Below are positions 6,292-13,299 of a stretch of 13,708 nt of DNA, in pieces. This DNA comes from Tectiglobus sp039183375 (GTDB taxonomy: Bacteria; Pseudomonadota; Alphaproteobacteria; Rhizobiales; Hyphomicrobiaceae): the NCBI GenBank assembly GCA_039183375.1, contig JBCDBQ010000137.1, forward strand, positions 1-13,708. The letters run 5' to 3'. Both the position numbers and the translations under genes were made by a program. The first letter of the stretch is position 1; the number at the start of each line of letters is the position of its first letter. Below the pieces are notes generated by a model. The model had not been told where the DNA came from. It saw only the letters and a program-made list of their open reading frames with translations, and ran no database searches.

Positions 6292-6522
6292 CTAATGGCT
6301 AACGTGACTGGCATCAGCCAACTCAGTCTGGGCTCGCTCAAACCATGTAATAACTTGCTTGCGATGCTTGTCACCCCACTTGCTTACAAACTTCCGTGTT
6401 TTCTCATTGTCTTCATCCCGAAGTTCTTCGAGCCGCTCGGCCACGAAGGCTTGCGTCAGTTGGATTTGGCAAAGCTCAACTATACAGTGCTTCCACTCAG
6501 CATACGTGCGTAGCGAATTCAT
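6292..6522 (-). CDS. Small conserved-looking hypothetical protein, 76 residues
   Basis: ATG 6522 is preceded on the minus strand by GAGAAGG with 8 bases of spacing, the best Shine-Dalgarno in this part of the window. The protein is soluble and charged, with an ordinary composition: an N-terminal EWKHCI segment (residues 9-14), LTQAFVAERLEEL (22-34) and a C-terminal KFVSKWGDKHRKQVITWFERAQ (44-65). From memory, short alphaproteobacterial proteins of unknown function share a layout of this kind (WKHCI, LTP-FVAERI, W-D-HR-VI-WF). I cannot give a function. It stands alone in a long gene-poor stretch, with no partner on its strand. Its composition and ribosome site set it apart from the surrounding chance frames. 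Confidence 0.6.
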   Translation of the reverse strand: MNSLRTYAEWKHCIVELCQIQLTQAFVAERLEELRDEDNEKTRKFVSKWGDKHRKQVITWFERAQTELADASHVSH

Positions 6523-6893
6523 CTCTAGACCTTCTCGTTGTGGCAGCCGCGACTGCGTGCTTGCAGAGCTCTTACCTTATCGAATTGAAAACTCCCTACG
6601 CGGCAGAGCAAGCGCCGTCCTTAGAGCAGTACGCCGTCGTAGAAGAATAATCTTTAATGTAACGAGGTGCGGAAGCATCGTGCAGAGTTTTCCTTATCTG
6701 GCCAAACCCTAAGATCTCGTTTGCTGGCAGTCGGCAAAGGGGCCGCGCTTCTCCACAACGCAATTATCGAAGGCAAAATACCGAGGGCACGTCAGCGGTA
6801 TCATCCTCAGTATCTCTTCACTCAAGTCCCATGGATCGTTCAGGTAGCTCGCAGACAGGGATCTGTGCATTTGATGACCAAAGCCTAGCCAGT

Positions 6894-6969
6894 ATTGTCC
6901 CGCGTGAAAGCGCGGGCAATCATCCCTGCAACCACTGCAAAACCTACGAGGCCCGCTCTCGCGGGCCTC
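6894..6969. repeat. Two tandem GC-rich hairpins
   Basis: First: ATTG-T-CCCGCG (6894-6904) pairs with CGCGGGCAAT (6911-6920), 10 bp with one bulged T and loop TGAAAG. Second: GAGGCCCGC (6948-6956) pairs with GCGGGCCTC (6961-6969), 9 bp with a TCTC loop. No T-run follows on the plus strand. On the minus strand the second is followed after 5 bases by TTTT, so it could be a weak leftward terminator. They may mark the ends of transcripts or a structured RNA. Confidence 0.45.
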
Positions 6970-7049
6970 TAACGTGGCGTAAGCCAATGCCAACAGTTGC
7001 AATCACCTGCGGGGTCAGAGTTGAGTCGAAAGCAATTGTCGACATATAT

Positions 7050-7079
7050 AGTATACAATTGGCACGTTGCAAAAATCAA
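7050..7079 (-). promoter_or_regulatory. Possible leftward promoter
   Basis: On the minus strand TTGATT (7079-7074) and TATACT (7055-7050) are 18 bases apart, an acceptable sigma70 arrangement. It would fire just left of the 7083-7116 terminator and read into the tandem hairpins, with no clear gene downstream before 6522. Low certainty. Confidence 0.3.
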
Positions 7080-7082
7080 GTC

Positions 7083-7116
7083 AGAAAACAAAAAAAGGCC
7101 CGTAAAGTTGGGCCTT
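7083..7116 (-). terminator. Rho-independent terminator, leftward
   Basis: Minus strand: AAGGCCC (7116-7110), loop AACTTTAC, GGGCCTT (7101-7095), running into a run of seven T, then G and four more T (7096-7086). The 7-bp GC-rich stem with a long U-tract is a textbook intrinsic terminator. No protein gene ends just upstream of it on this strand, which suggests a non-coding transcript from the right. Confidence 0.7.
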
Positions 7117-7180
7117 CAAGTTGATGGGATTGTAGAAGCGAATGGGGTGGCAAAGGGAGGGCTCCACTCAAATGTTTACC
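7086..7180 (-). ncRNA. Candidate small RNA with C-rich (anti-Shine-Dalgarno) segment
   Basis: A TATACT -10-like hexamer (minus strand 7191-7186) lies about 95 bases upstream of the terminator U-tract; no good -35 is visible. A transcript starting near 7180 would be about 95 nt. It would carry an unpaired C-rich stretch (GAGCCCTCCCTTTGCC, minus strand 7164-7149) able to pair with Shine-Dalgarno sequences, and it would end in the strong terminator. No ORF lies in it. Small RNAs of alphaproteobacteria often have this layout, but no family match is claimed. Confidence 0.35.
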
Positions 7181-7622
7181 ATAAAAGTATACAATAATGA
7201 TTAGCATTAAAGCTAGATCAATACTGCACGCCTTGCATGGCAAATTGACGCAAAAGATTGGGTCGAACTGCACCTGGTGCTTCCACTTTGCAGTCGCCGT
7301 TCTGAAGGATGGTCAACTAAACGACGCCGAGTTTCGATTGCAAGGAACCCCGAGTGAGTCTCGAAAAGATCTAGCGAGAGCGTCGACGAGCCGCATCGAG
7401 TTAGGATTATGGCGTTGCTAGTCAAAAAAGTGGAGTAACAGAGTATACTATATGTAACTCCAACTTGGCGCATTGCGTGAGGCCAAACTCGACAGTGGCG
7501 CTGGTCCTATACTGATCGTCGTCGCCGTCCTCAAAACTTTGCAAAGTGTTGTCTTGTTCACTTGTTTCCGATGCGAAGCATTGGTCTGACAATATCACCG
7601 AACAGAAAAAGGCACATCGCAT

Positions 7623-8454
7623 ATGCTAGTACTGCCATTCCCAAGCATTGATCCCGTTGCGCTCGCCATCGGACCTGTCGAAGTAAGATGGTACGGCTTG
7701 GCCTACATGGTTGGCCTACTACTTGGTTGGCTCTACATCCGGCGGCTCGTATCTGAAAGCCAGCTATGGCCACATTCGGAGCCGCCTTTCATTATCAGCA
7801 AAGCTGATGATTTGCTCATCTATATGACCGTTGGTGTGATTATAGGCGGACGGCTCGGCTCCGTGCTGCTATACGAGCCAGGATACTATCTCTCAAACCC
7901 GCTCGAAATACTTGCAATCTGGAAGGGCGGTATGGCGTTCCATGGTGCCTTGCTTGGATGTGGTGCAGCTGTTTGGCTTTTTTTCCATGCGAAATAGCTG
8001 CAATGCCTTCAGTGCGATGGATGCTTGTGCGGCCGCTGTTCCGATAGGTCTTTTCTTTGGTCGGATTGCGAACTTTATCAATGGAGAGTTATGGGGCCGA
8101 CCCACAACCATGCCCTGGGGCATGGTCTTTCCAGAGGCCATGCTTCAAGATGGTGAGCCTTTACCGAGACATCCAAGTCAACTCTACGAGGCGGCATTCG
8201 AAGGACTTGTGCTGTTTGTGGTCATACGTGTGTTGACACATCGCCATGGCGCATTGCAGACGCCTGGTCTTACGACCGGTGTTTTCCTGGTAGGCTACGG
8301 ATGCGCACGATCATTCTGTGAGTTGTTCCGTCAGTTCGACGTTGATCACGCTTTCTCGACATACGGCTTAACCCCGGGAATTGTTTATTCAATGCCAATG
8401 GTTCTGCTTGGAATCTGGTTTATCAGGTCTGCGCAAGTCCGCCTCGTATCCTGA
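7623..8454 (+). pseudogene. lgt: Prolipoprotein diacylglyceryl transferase (Lgt), split by a single-base frameshift
   Basis: Read in two frames, the sequence gives a complete Lgt of about 276 residues. Frame one (7623-7997) starts MLVLPFPSIDPVALAIGPVEV and carries the conserved HGALLG His. It stops just after a T7 run (7978-7984). Frame two continues with IGLFFGRIANFINGELWGR, the Lgt signature with its essential Arg, then RHPSQLYEA and a GYGCAR...ELFRQFD block, ending at 8454. Removing one T from the run would restore the whole protein. Known: Lgt moves diacylglycerol from phosphatidylglycerol to the lipobox Cys of prelipoproteins in the inner membrane and is usually essential in Gram-negative bacteria. 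So this is either a sequencing indel, a spare copy that has decayed, or a slippage site. The start ATG has AAAAAGG 12 bases upstream. No neighbour suggests an operon. Confidence 0.85.
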
Positions 8455-8958
8455 TTGGCGTTGGGTGTTCACATGATCAACCTGGATTCTGCGGCAGGGC
8501 ACAAGCGTGAGCGAGGAGGCCGCCGAGATTGAACGATCGCAGGTCTCTCTGCCGTGAATTTACCTCTGTTGGATAAAACTATCCGCGGACCAATGCCTGA
8601 TGCTTTCGGTTCCAATCGCCTCTTCACGGAACTCAAGGGGTGTAATCACCCAGCTTGGCCAAAGAATGAAGTGTCGACAATCTGTCCTCGTGTCATGGCG
8701 CCAAAGCGTGCATGATGGTGAGGCCAGAACAACCATTCGCCTGAGCAGTTGCAGTACGGAATGTGTCTGAGGGTTGGACCTGTGCCAGCTATGGAAATTG
8801 AAAGGCCTGGCACGCTCGTAGATGCGTCTCATATCAATGAAATTCAACACTGCTGAACTCCGCTATTGCATTAAAGCGTTCAAGCAAAAGCATACCAAAA
8901 TAGTAAACAAATGCCGAGATCTTCATTGAGAGCCATTGCGTCGCAACAGAAAGATTGC

Positions 8959-9003
8959 CTAGGCCAAATGTGTGGTCCTAGATGGATCACACAGTAAGCC
9001 TAG
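8959..9003. repeat. Two-tier stem-loop upstream of the DpgC-like gene
   Basis: The outer arms CTAGGC (8959-8964) and GCCTAG (8998-9003) are exact complements. After a 5x5 internal loop, the inner arms GTGTGGTCC (8970-8978) and GGATCACAC (8984-8992) form 9 pairs with one G/T, closing a TAGAT loop. CTAG, usually rare in bacteria, occurs three times in these 45 bases. No T-tract follows. It could be an operator or a leader RNA element for the gene at 9092. Confidence 0.5.
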
Positions 9004-9021
9004 TTCCATCTTTGCCAGGAT

Positions 9022-9036
9022 CTGCTTCTGAAGCAG
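9022..9036. promoter_or_regulatory. Perfect 15-base dyad, operator-like
   Basis: CTGCTTC-T-GAAGCAG is a perfect inverted repeat of 7-bp arms around one base, 56 bases before the TTG start at 9092. Its size and symmetry suit a dimeric repressor site; as RNA it would be a small hairpin. No regulator gene is adjacent. Confidence 0.4.
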
Positions 9037-9091
9037 TTTACGGTATGGAGTGCCGACTGGCTAAGCCGTGTTAGCCGATAAGGAGAGAGAG

Positions 9092-10462
9092 TTGTCGGGA
9101 AACATCCTCGAGAGATTCAATACTGAGGGGCAGTTTGGTTCAGCACCCCGACTCGTCGGAGATTACGAAGTCGACGTACGCCAGTATTCTGCATTCTGGC
9201 TTGAGCAAGCCGATTCGTTGGCTCAACTTCCCTCAAAAGCCAAGCGATCAGCGGCTCAAGAGGCTGATGCAAAGATAATCTTGGAAGTGACCCGGCGCGC
9301 ACGAGGAGCATTTCTCAGCCGGCATGTGGAAACGCTCTATCGCAAGCTGACATCGGATTTCACGATCAAACTTCGGCTGGAAGACATAGTCACGGTCACA
9401 TCTGACTTGGTCCCAGGTCTCGTGCCATCTCAGGAGGCGCTTGGTGCAGAAAGCCAGCTCGACCAGAAGGACAAGGATGGTCACGAAGTTGACCATGGCA
9501 TACTGCTGAGCGCAATCTTAGGCGATGAGAAATGCGGGCTCGATCTCTGCCATTCAATGCTCCTTCCCAAGAGCCAATCGATTGAATTGGTGGAAGAGTT
9601 CAGCCAGTCCGGCAAGGTCGATCTCGGCACAGCTATAGTCGAGCGAAGAGGGAAGGTCTCGACGTTATGGTTCAACAACCCGCGTCATTTGCATGCGGAA
9701 GACGAGAGTACGCTGCATGAGCTCGAAGTAGCGGCCGATTTGGCCCTGCTGGATCCAAAAACAGAGATTGTTGTTCTGCGTGGTTCTCGGATCGAAACCG
9801 GTAAGTACGCTGGTAGAAGAGTGTCCAATGCGGGCATAAACCTTACACACCTGTATCGCGGCAAGATTTCGTTCCTTTGGTACGTCATTCGCGACATGGG
9901 CTTTGTGAACAAAATGTTCAGAGGACTGGCCTTCCCTGACACTGCGCCGGAAAGACTAGACAGCGATACACTGGAGAAACCTTGGATTGGTACGGTCGAG
10001 ACGTTCGCGATAGGAGGCGGATGCCAGTGTTTGCTTGTGACAGATTTTGTGGTGGCCGAAGCTGAAGGATACCTCACTCTGCCGGCGCGGAAAGAAGGCA
10101 TCATTCCAGGCATGGCGAACATGCGACTGCCCAGGTTCGTCGGTGATCGAATTGCAAGACAGGCAATTCAGTACGACCGTCGTATTGATTGCGACAGTCC
10201 GGAAGGGCGCATGATTTGCGATTTGGTGGTCCCGCGCGAACAATTCGACCAGTCTCTTGCCGAGGTTGCTGACAAGCTCACAAATTCCGGTGTTGTAAGC
10301 GCGGCCAGCAATCGCCGTGCGTTTCGCATTGCCGCGGAGCCATTGGATATGTTCCGCCGATATATGTCCGTTTACGCTGCGGAACAGGCTTATTGCCACT
10401 TTTCGCCTGCGCTAATACGCAACCTGGAACAGTTCTGGGATGCAAAAAATCGTCAGGAGTAA
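9092..10462 (+). CDS. DpgC-family enoyl-CoA hydratase/isomerase-fold protein (putative acyl-CoA dioxygenase)
   Basis: The open frame has GTG 9068, without a ribosome site, and TTG 9092, preceded by AAGGAG at 9080-9085 with 6-base spacing; the TTG start (456 aa) is preferred. The N-terminal 180 residues are helical and charged, as in DpgC. The C-terminal crotonase domain shows both oxyanion-hole segments: AGINLTHLYRGKISF (about 247-261) and FAIGGGCQCLLVTDFVVA (about 305-322). EGIIPGMANMRLPRFVG follows, then EPLDMFRRYM and HFSPALIRNLEQFW near the end; these blocks match DpgC. Known: DpgC of glycopeptide clusters is a cofactor-free dioxygenase that turns 3,5-dihydroxyphenylacetyl-CoA into the glyoxylate. 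Here the partners DpgA, DpgB and DpgD are absent, so the substrate is unknown. It is convergent with the 196-aa gene (16 bases between stops). Confidence 0.8.
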   Translation: MSGNILERFNTEGQFGSAPRLVGDYEVDVRQYSAFWLEQADSLAQLPSKAKRSAAQEADAKIILEVTRRARGAFLSRHVETLYRKLTSDFTIKLRLEDIVTVTSDLVPGLVPSQEALGAESQLDQKDKDGHEVDHGILLSAILGDEKCGLDLCHSMLLPKSQSIELVEEFSQSGKVDLGTAIVERRGKVSTLWFNNPRHLHAEDESTLHELEVAADLALLDPKTEIVVLRGSRIETGKYAGRRVSNAGINLTHLYRGKISFLWYVIRDMGFVNKMFRGLAFPDTAPERLDSDTLEKPWIGTVETFAIGGGCQCLLVTDFVVAEAEGYLTLPARKEGIIPGMANMRLPRFVGDRIARQAIQYDRRIDCDSPEGRMICDLVVPREQFDQSLAEVADKLTNSGVVSAASNRRAFRIAAEPLDMFRRYMSVYAAEQAYCHFSPALIRNLEQFWDAKNRQE

Positions 10463-10478
10463 GACTAGATGAGCCAAC

Positions 10479-11069
10479 TTAGCTACTTCCAACTGCGCTG
10501 CGCACGACGTCACTGAGATTCGGGCTCTCTGCGATCGTTCTGAGAAAGTCGACCGTGAACCCGTACTCATCCCAAGCCCTCTCTAGAATTGATGTGGGTA
10601 CCGTCACAGCTTCAAATACCTCGTAGTCCCGAGCTGCAATACCCAAGGCATTTGCTTCGCTTGCGGACAGCTTGAACTCCGGTATGCGTTCTATTTTTAT
10701 GCGTGACTGGATGTCGTCCAGCCTGATCGTCTGATGCTGCAAACATTGCAGATCATTGTAGCATTCCTGCCTCGTAACTCTTCGCCTCCTTATTGAGTTC
10801 TCGAGGGTCTCGATTTCTTTACGAACTGCGCGATATCGGGCCCGGTTCCTCTCGATCTCACTGATGGCGGGATTAAGAACAAGAAGCGACGGCAAATCAC
10901 GTGTTATGGGCATCCAGCTGCCGAATACCGGGCGCCAGCACCTAATTGACGCATCTCTCGGAGCCCTGCGCACGAGGTCCACGTAAAAGTCGAATCTCAA
11001 TGCTCCTTGAACGGCTCCGTCCAAGTCAACATACCAATCACGCTTTGAGCTGAGCTGCATGCATTTCAC
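10479..11069 (-). CDS. Uncharacterised 196-residue protein with coiled-coil-like middle
   Basis: No family recognised. Start GTG 11069 or ATG 11060 (3 residues shorter); AGGA is too far upstream to decide. The N-terminal part (about 10-70) has RDWYVDLDG and a run of aromatic residues with CWRPVFGSWMPI. Residues about 70-112 are highly charged and could form a coiled coil (EIERNRARYRAVRKEIETLE). The C-terminal part, about 128-196, is acidic, with ARDYEVFEAVTVPTSILERA and then FLRTIAESPNLSDVVRSAVG. There is no signal peptide or membrane helix, so it is probably cytoplasmic. It is divergent from the aldehyde dehydrogenase gene (150 bases) and convergent with the DpgC-like gene. Composition is normal for a real protein. 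Context gives no clear job. Confidence 0.6.
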   Translation of the reverse strand: MKCMQLSSKRDWYVDLDGAVQGALRFDFYVDLVRRAPRDASIRCWRPVFGSWMPITRDLPSLLVLNPAISEIERNRARYRAVRKEIETLENSIRRRRVTRQECYNDLQCLQHQTIRLDDIQSRIKIERIPEFKLSASEANALGIAARDYEVFEAVTVPTSILERAWDEYGFTVDFLRTIAESPNLSDVVRSAVGSS

Positions 11070-11148
11070 ACGTGGTGCAACGGATTCCTGAATGTCGATG
11101 CAGATATACAGACGAAAGTGTACTTTACTTTTCTACAATGAGCGATCA

Positions 11149-11180
11149 ATATTCTGGAATATAAAAATCGACATAAAAAT
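11149..11180. promoter_or_regulatory. Operator-like dyad and AT-rich direct repeat in the divergent spacer
   Basis: ATATTC-TG-GAATAT (11149-11162) is a perfect palindrome between the 196-aa gene and the aldehyde dehydrogenase gene. It is joined to two copies of ATAAAAAT (11161-11168 and 11173-11180) 12 bases apart. This suits binding of a dimeric regulator. No clear sigma54 or sigma70 promoter was recognised. Confidence 0.4.
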
Positions 11181-11219
11181 AGTTGAGTAGACACAGACCT
11201 TCAGAGGAGGCGCACAATC

Positions 11220-12740
11220 ATGAATGTGCATGCAAAGATCTCAGCCGATATCCAATCTGTGTTCAAGCAGCGCTATGACAACTTTATGGACGGCGACTGG
11301 AAAGCTCCGATTGGCGGCCGGTACTTCGAGAATATTTCGCCTGTCACAGGGGAACAAATCGGCGAAATTGCCCGCTCAGATGAAAAGGATATTGAGCTGG
11401 CGCTGGATGCAGCCCACAAGGCGGCGGACGCCTGGGGATCCACCTCTGTAACTGAACGCGCCAACATGCTCCTCAAGATTGCGCAGCGGATTGAGGACAA
11501 CATCGAGATACTGGCGATGGCGGAAACCGTTGATAACGGAAAGCCAATTCGCGAGTCGACGGCCGCTGACATTCCGCTTGCCATTGATCACTTAAGGTAC
11601 TTCGCCAGCGTAATTCGTGCCGATGAAGGCACAATGTCTCAGATTGACGACGATACTGTTGCCTATCACTTCAAGGAGCCGCTCGGTGTGGTCGGTCAGA
11701 TCATCCCGTGGAATTTCCCAATATTGATGGCAATCTGGAAGCTGGCTCCAGCGCTTGCCACCGGCAACTGCGTGGTTATCAAGCCGGCCGAACAAACGCC
11801 GGCGTCCATTCTGAAGCTGATGGAGATTGTCGGCGACGTCCTGCCACCCGGAGTAATCAACGTCGTATGCGGTTTTGGTCTCGAAGCCGGCAAGCCGTTG
11901 GCATCGAGCAATCGCATCGCAAAAATTGCATTTACTGGAGAGACCACCACCGGGCGCCTAATCATGCAGTACGCATCGGAGAATATAATTCCAGTGACTC
12001 TGGAGCTAGGTGGCAAGTCGCCCAACATCTTCTTCAGCGATGTGTTGGCCGAGGATGATGCCTTCTTTGATAAAGCAATCGAAGGCTTCGTGATGTTTGC
12101 TCTAAATCAGGGGGAGGTGTGTACGTGCCCAAGCCGGGCCTTGATCCATGAGTCGATATACGATCGATTCATGGAACGTGCCCTCGAGCGCACCAAGGCC
12201 ATCGTTCAAGGCAATCCTCTTGATCCTGCGACCATGCTTGGCGCACAAGCGTCCTCAGAGCAGAAGGAAAAGATCCTTTCCTATTTCGATATCGGAAAGC
12301 AAGAGGGTGCCGAAGTTCTGACAGGCGGCGCCGAGGCCGATCTTGGTGGAGATCTTTCTGGAGGTTTTTACATTCAACCGACGATCTTCAAAGGCACGAA
12401 CAAGATGCGGATCTTCCAGGAAGAGATCTTCGGTCCGGTTGTTTCCGTCGCGACGTTCAAAGATGACGAAGAAGCATTGTCAGTAGCTAACGATACTCTC
12501 TACGGGCTCGGCGCCGGTGTGTGGAGCCGCGATATCAACCGTTGCTACCGATTTGGACGCGCAATCAAGGCAGGACGGGTCTGGACAAATTGCTATCATT
12601 TGTATCCCGCCCATGCTGCTTTTGGCGGGTACAAGCAATCAGGAATTGGTCGGGAAAACCACTCGATGATGCTCAACCACTATCAGAATACGAAGAACAT
12701 GCTGGTCAGCTACAGCCCGAACAAACTGGGTTTCTTTTAG
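11220..12740 (+). CDS. exaC: NAD-dependent aldehyde dehydrogenase, ExaC/AcoD type
   Basis: 506 residues, the same length as ExaC of Pseudomonas aeruginosa, with close similarity throughout. Seen: IIPWNFP with N165, KPAEQTP (188-194), the NAD-binding FTGETTTG (238-245), the general base E262 in LELGGKSPN, and the nucleophile C301 in NQGEVCTCPSRA, the CTC form typical of acetaldehyde dehydrogenase II. The C-terminal WTNCYHLYPAHAAFGGYKQSG block and final LGFF are also present. Known: it oxidises acetaldehyde and other short aldehydes to acids, in ethanol or acetoin use. ATG 11220 has a strong AGAGGAGG at 11204-11211. The DUF779 gene downstream is its usual companion and probably forms an operon with it. 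No PQQ alcohol dehydrogenase is in the window. Confidence 0.93.
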   Translation: MNVHAKISADIQSVFKQRYDNFMDGDWKAPIGGRYFENISPVTGEQIGEIARSDEKDIELALDAAHKAADAWGSTSVTERANMLLKIAQRIEDNIEILAMAETVDNGKPIRESTAADIPLAIDHLRYFASVIRADEGTMSQIDDDTVAYHFKEPLGVVGQIIPWNFPILMAIWKLAPALATGNCVVIKPAEQTPASILKLMEIVGDVLPPGVINVVCGFGLEAGKPLASSNRIAKIAFTGETTTGRLIMQYASENIIPVTLELGGKSPNIFFSDVLAEDDAFFDKAIEGFVMFALNQGEVCTCPSRALIHESIYDRFMERALERTKAIVQGNPLDPATMLGAQASSEQKEKILSYFDIGKQEGAEVLTGGAEADLGGDLSGGFYIQPTIFKGTNKMRIFQEEIFGPVVSVATFKDDEEALSVANDTLYGLGAGVWSRDINRCYRFGRAIKAGRVWTNCYHLYPAHAAFGGYKQSGIGRENHSMMLNHYQNTKNMLVSYSPNKLGFF

Positions 12741-12833
12741 TATTACAAAGCAGCATATGCCGGAGGGAACTCACCCGGCTTGCGTCCCTGGTGACGCGGC
12801 TGGGTGAGGTTGGACGAGGCCGGAGGCGTGACT

Positions 12834-13220
12834 GTGAACAAAGACGCACCACAACGGGTGGCGGCAACAGATGCGGCCCGCGAACTGATCCGCGAAATTC
12901 GTCAGGACCATCCTGACATCCTGTTTCATCAGTCGGGTGGTTGTTGTGATGGTTCTTCACCTATGTGCTATCCAGCCAGCGACTTCAAAGTCGGTAGTCG
13001 GGACGTTAAGCTCGGCGAGATCGAAGGCGTGCCAGTTTTCATCAGCGGCTCGCAATTTGAGGCATGGCGACATACCCAGCTCGTTCTCGATGTCGTACCT
13101 GGACGCGGCGGTATGTTTTCTCTCGACAACGGACGCGAGCGTCGCTTTCTGACAAGATCCCGTGTGTTCACCGACGAAGAGCTCGGTGCACTTGAGCCGT
13201 CGCAGTCAGCGGACACGTAG
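12834..13220 (+). CDS. DUF779 protein, companion of aldehyde dehydrogenase
   Basis: 128 residues from GTG 12834, preceded by GGAGG (12822-12826) with 7-base spacing. The frame also has GTGs at 12804 and 12828 with poorer spacing. The conserved block HQSGGCCDGSSPMCYP (residues 32-47), with three Cys, is the hallmark of DUF779 and suggests a metal or thiol role. FISGSQFEAWRHTQLVLDVVPGRGGMFSLD follows, then FLTRSRVFT. There is no signal peptide. Known: the family is found beside ExaC/AcoD-type aldehyde dehydrogenases; its biochemical function is not established. It lies 93 bases after the dehydrogenase stop on the same strand, so cotranscription is likely. Confidence 0.85.
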   Translation: MNKDAPQRVAATDAARELIREIRQDHPDILFHQSGGCCDGSSPMCYPASDFKVGSRDVKLGEIEGVPVFISGSQFEAWRHTQLVLDVVPGRGGMFSLDNGRERRFLTRSRVFTDEELGALEPSQSADT

Positions 13221-13299
13221 GCTGTGTGCACTCCCCTTGATTCGCACCCGGAACATCCCAGGTTCAACGTCCATACCTATCCGAAACGGCGAGTGTGCC

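Larger units (their letters stand above)
6523..7622. other. 1.1-kb spacer without a convincing protein gene
   Basis: Open frames are short and atypical. The frame 6667-6888 (+) and the frame 7002-6709 (-) overlap each other and neither has a ribosome site or family features. The frame 7197-7421 (+) has no Shine-Dalgarno. What the stretch does contain is structure: two GC-rich hairpins (6894-6969), a minus-strand terminator (7083-7116) and three GTATAC palindromes. No tRNA T-loop was found on either strand. Confidence 0.5.
8455..9091. other. Spacer with structured DNA but no convincing gene
   Basis: About 640 bases. The longest frame (8850-8560, minus, 96 codons) is rich in Arg, His, Ser and Trp, lacks a Shine-Dalgarno and resembles nothing known, so it is not called. 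Two dyads near the right end (8959-9003 and 9022-9036) are listed separately. Confidence 0.5.

Noticed and set aside
6396..6650. Rightward frame ending after an Ala/Val-rich stretch
   Set aside because: It overlaps the better supported leftward 76-aa gene, has no ribosome site and matches nothing known.
7255..7285. Possible tRNA T-arm (GGTCGAACTGCACC)
   Set aside because: The flanking bases do not form the 5-bp T stem on either strand and no acceptor or anticodon arm can be built.
7197..7421. Rightward 74-codon ATG frame between the small RNA candidate and lgt
   Set aside because: No Shine-Dalgarno, no family features, and composition like the surrounding noncoding DNA.
8560..8850. Leftward 96-codon frame after lgt
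   Set aside because: Odd composition (Arg, His, Trp, Ser), no Shine-Dalgarno, no recognisable motif in this or neighbouring frames.
10469..10516. Short ATG frame after the DpgC-like stop, with GGAG upstream
   Set aside because: Only 15 codons and overlapping the 3' end of the convergent gene; probably chance.
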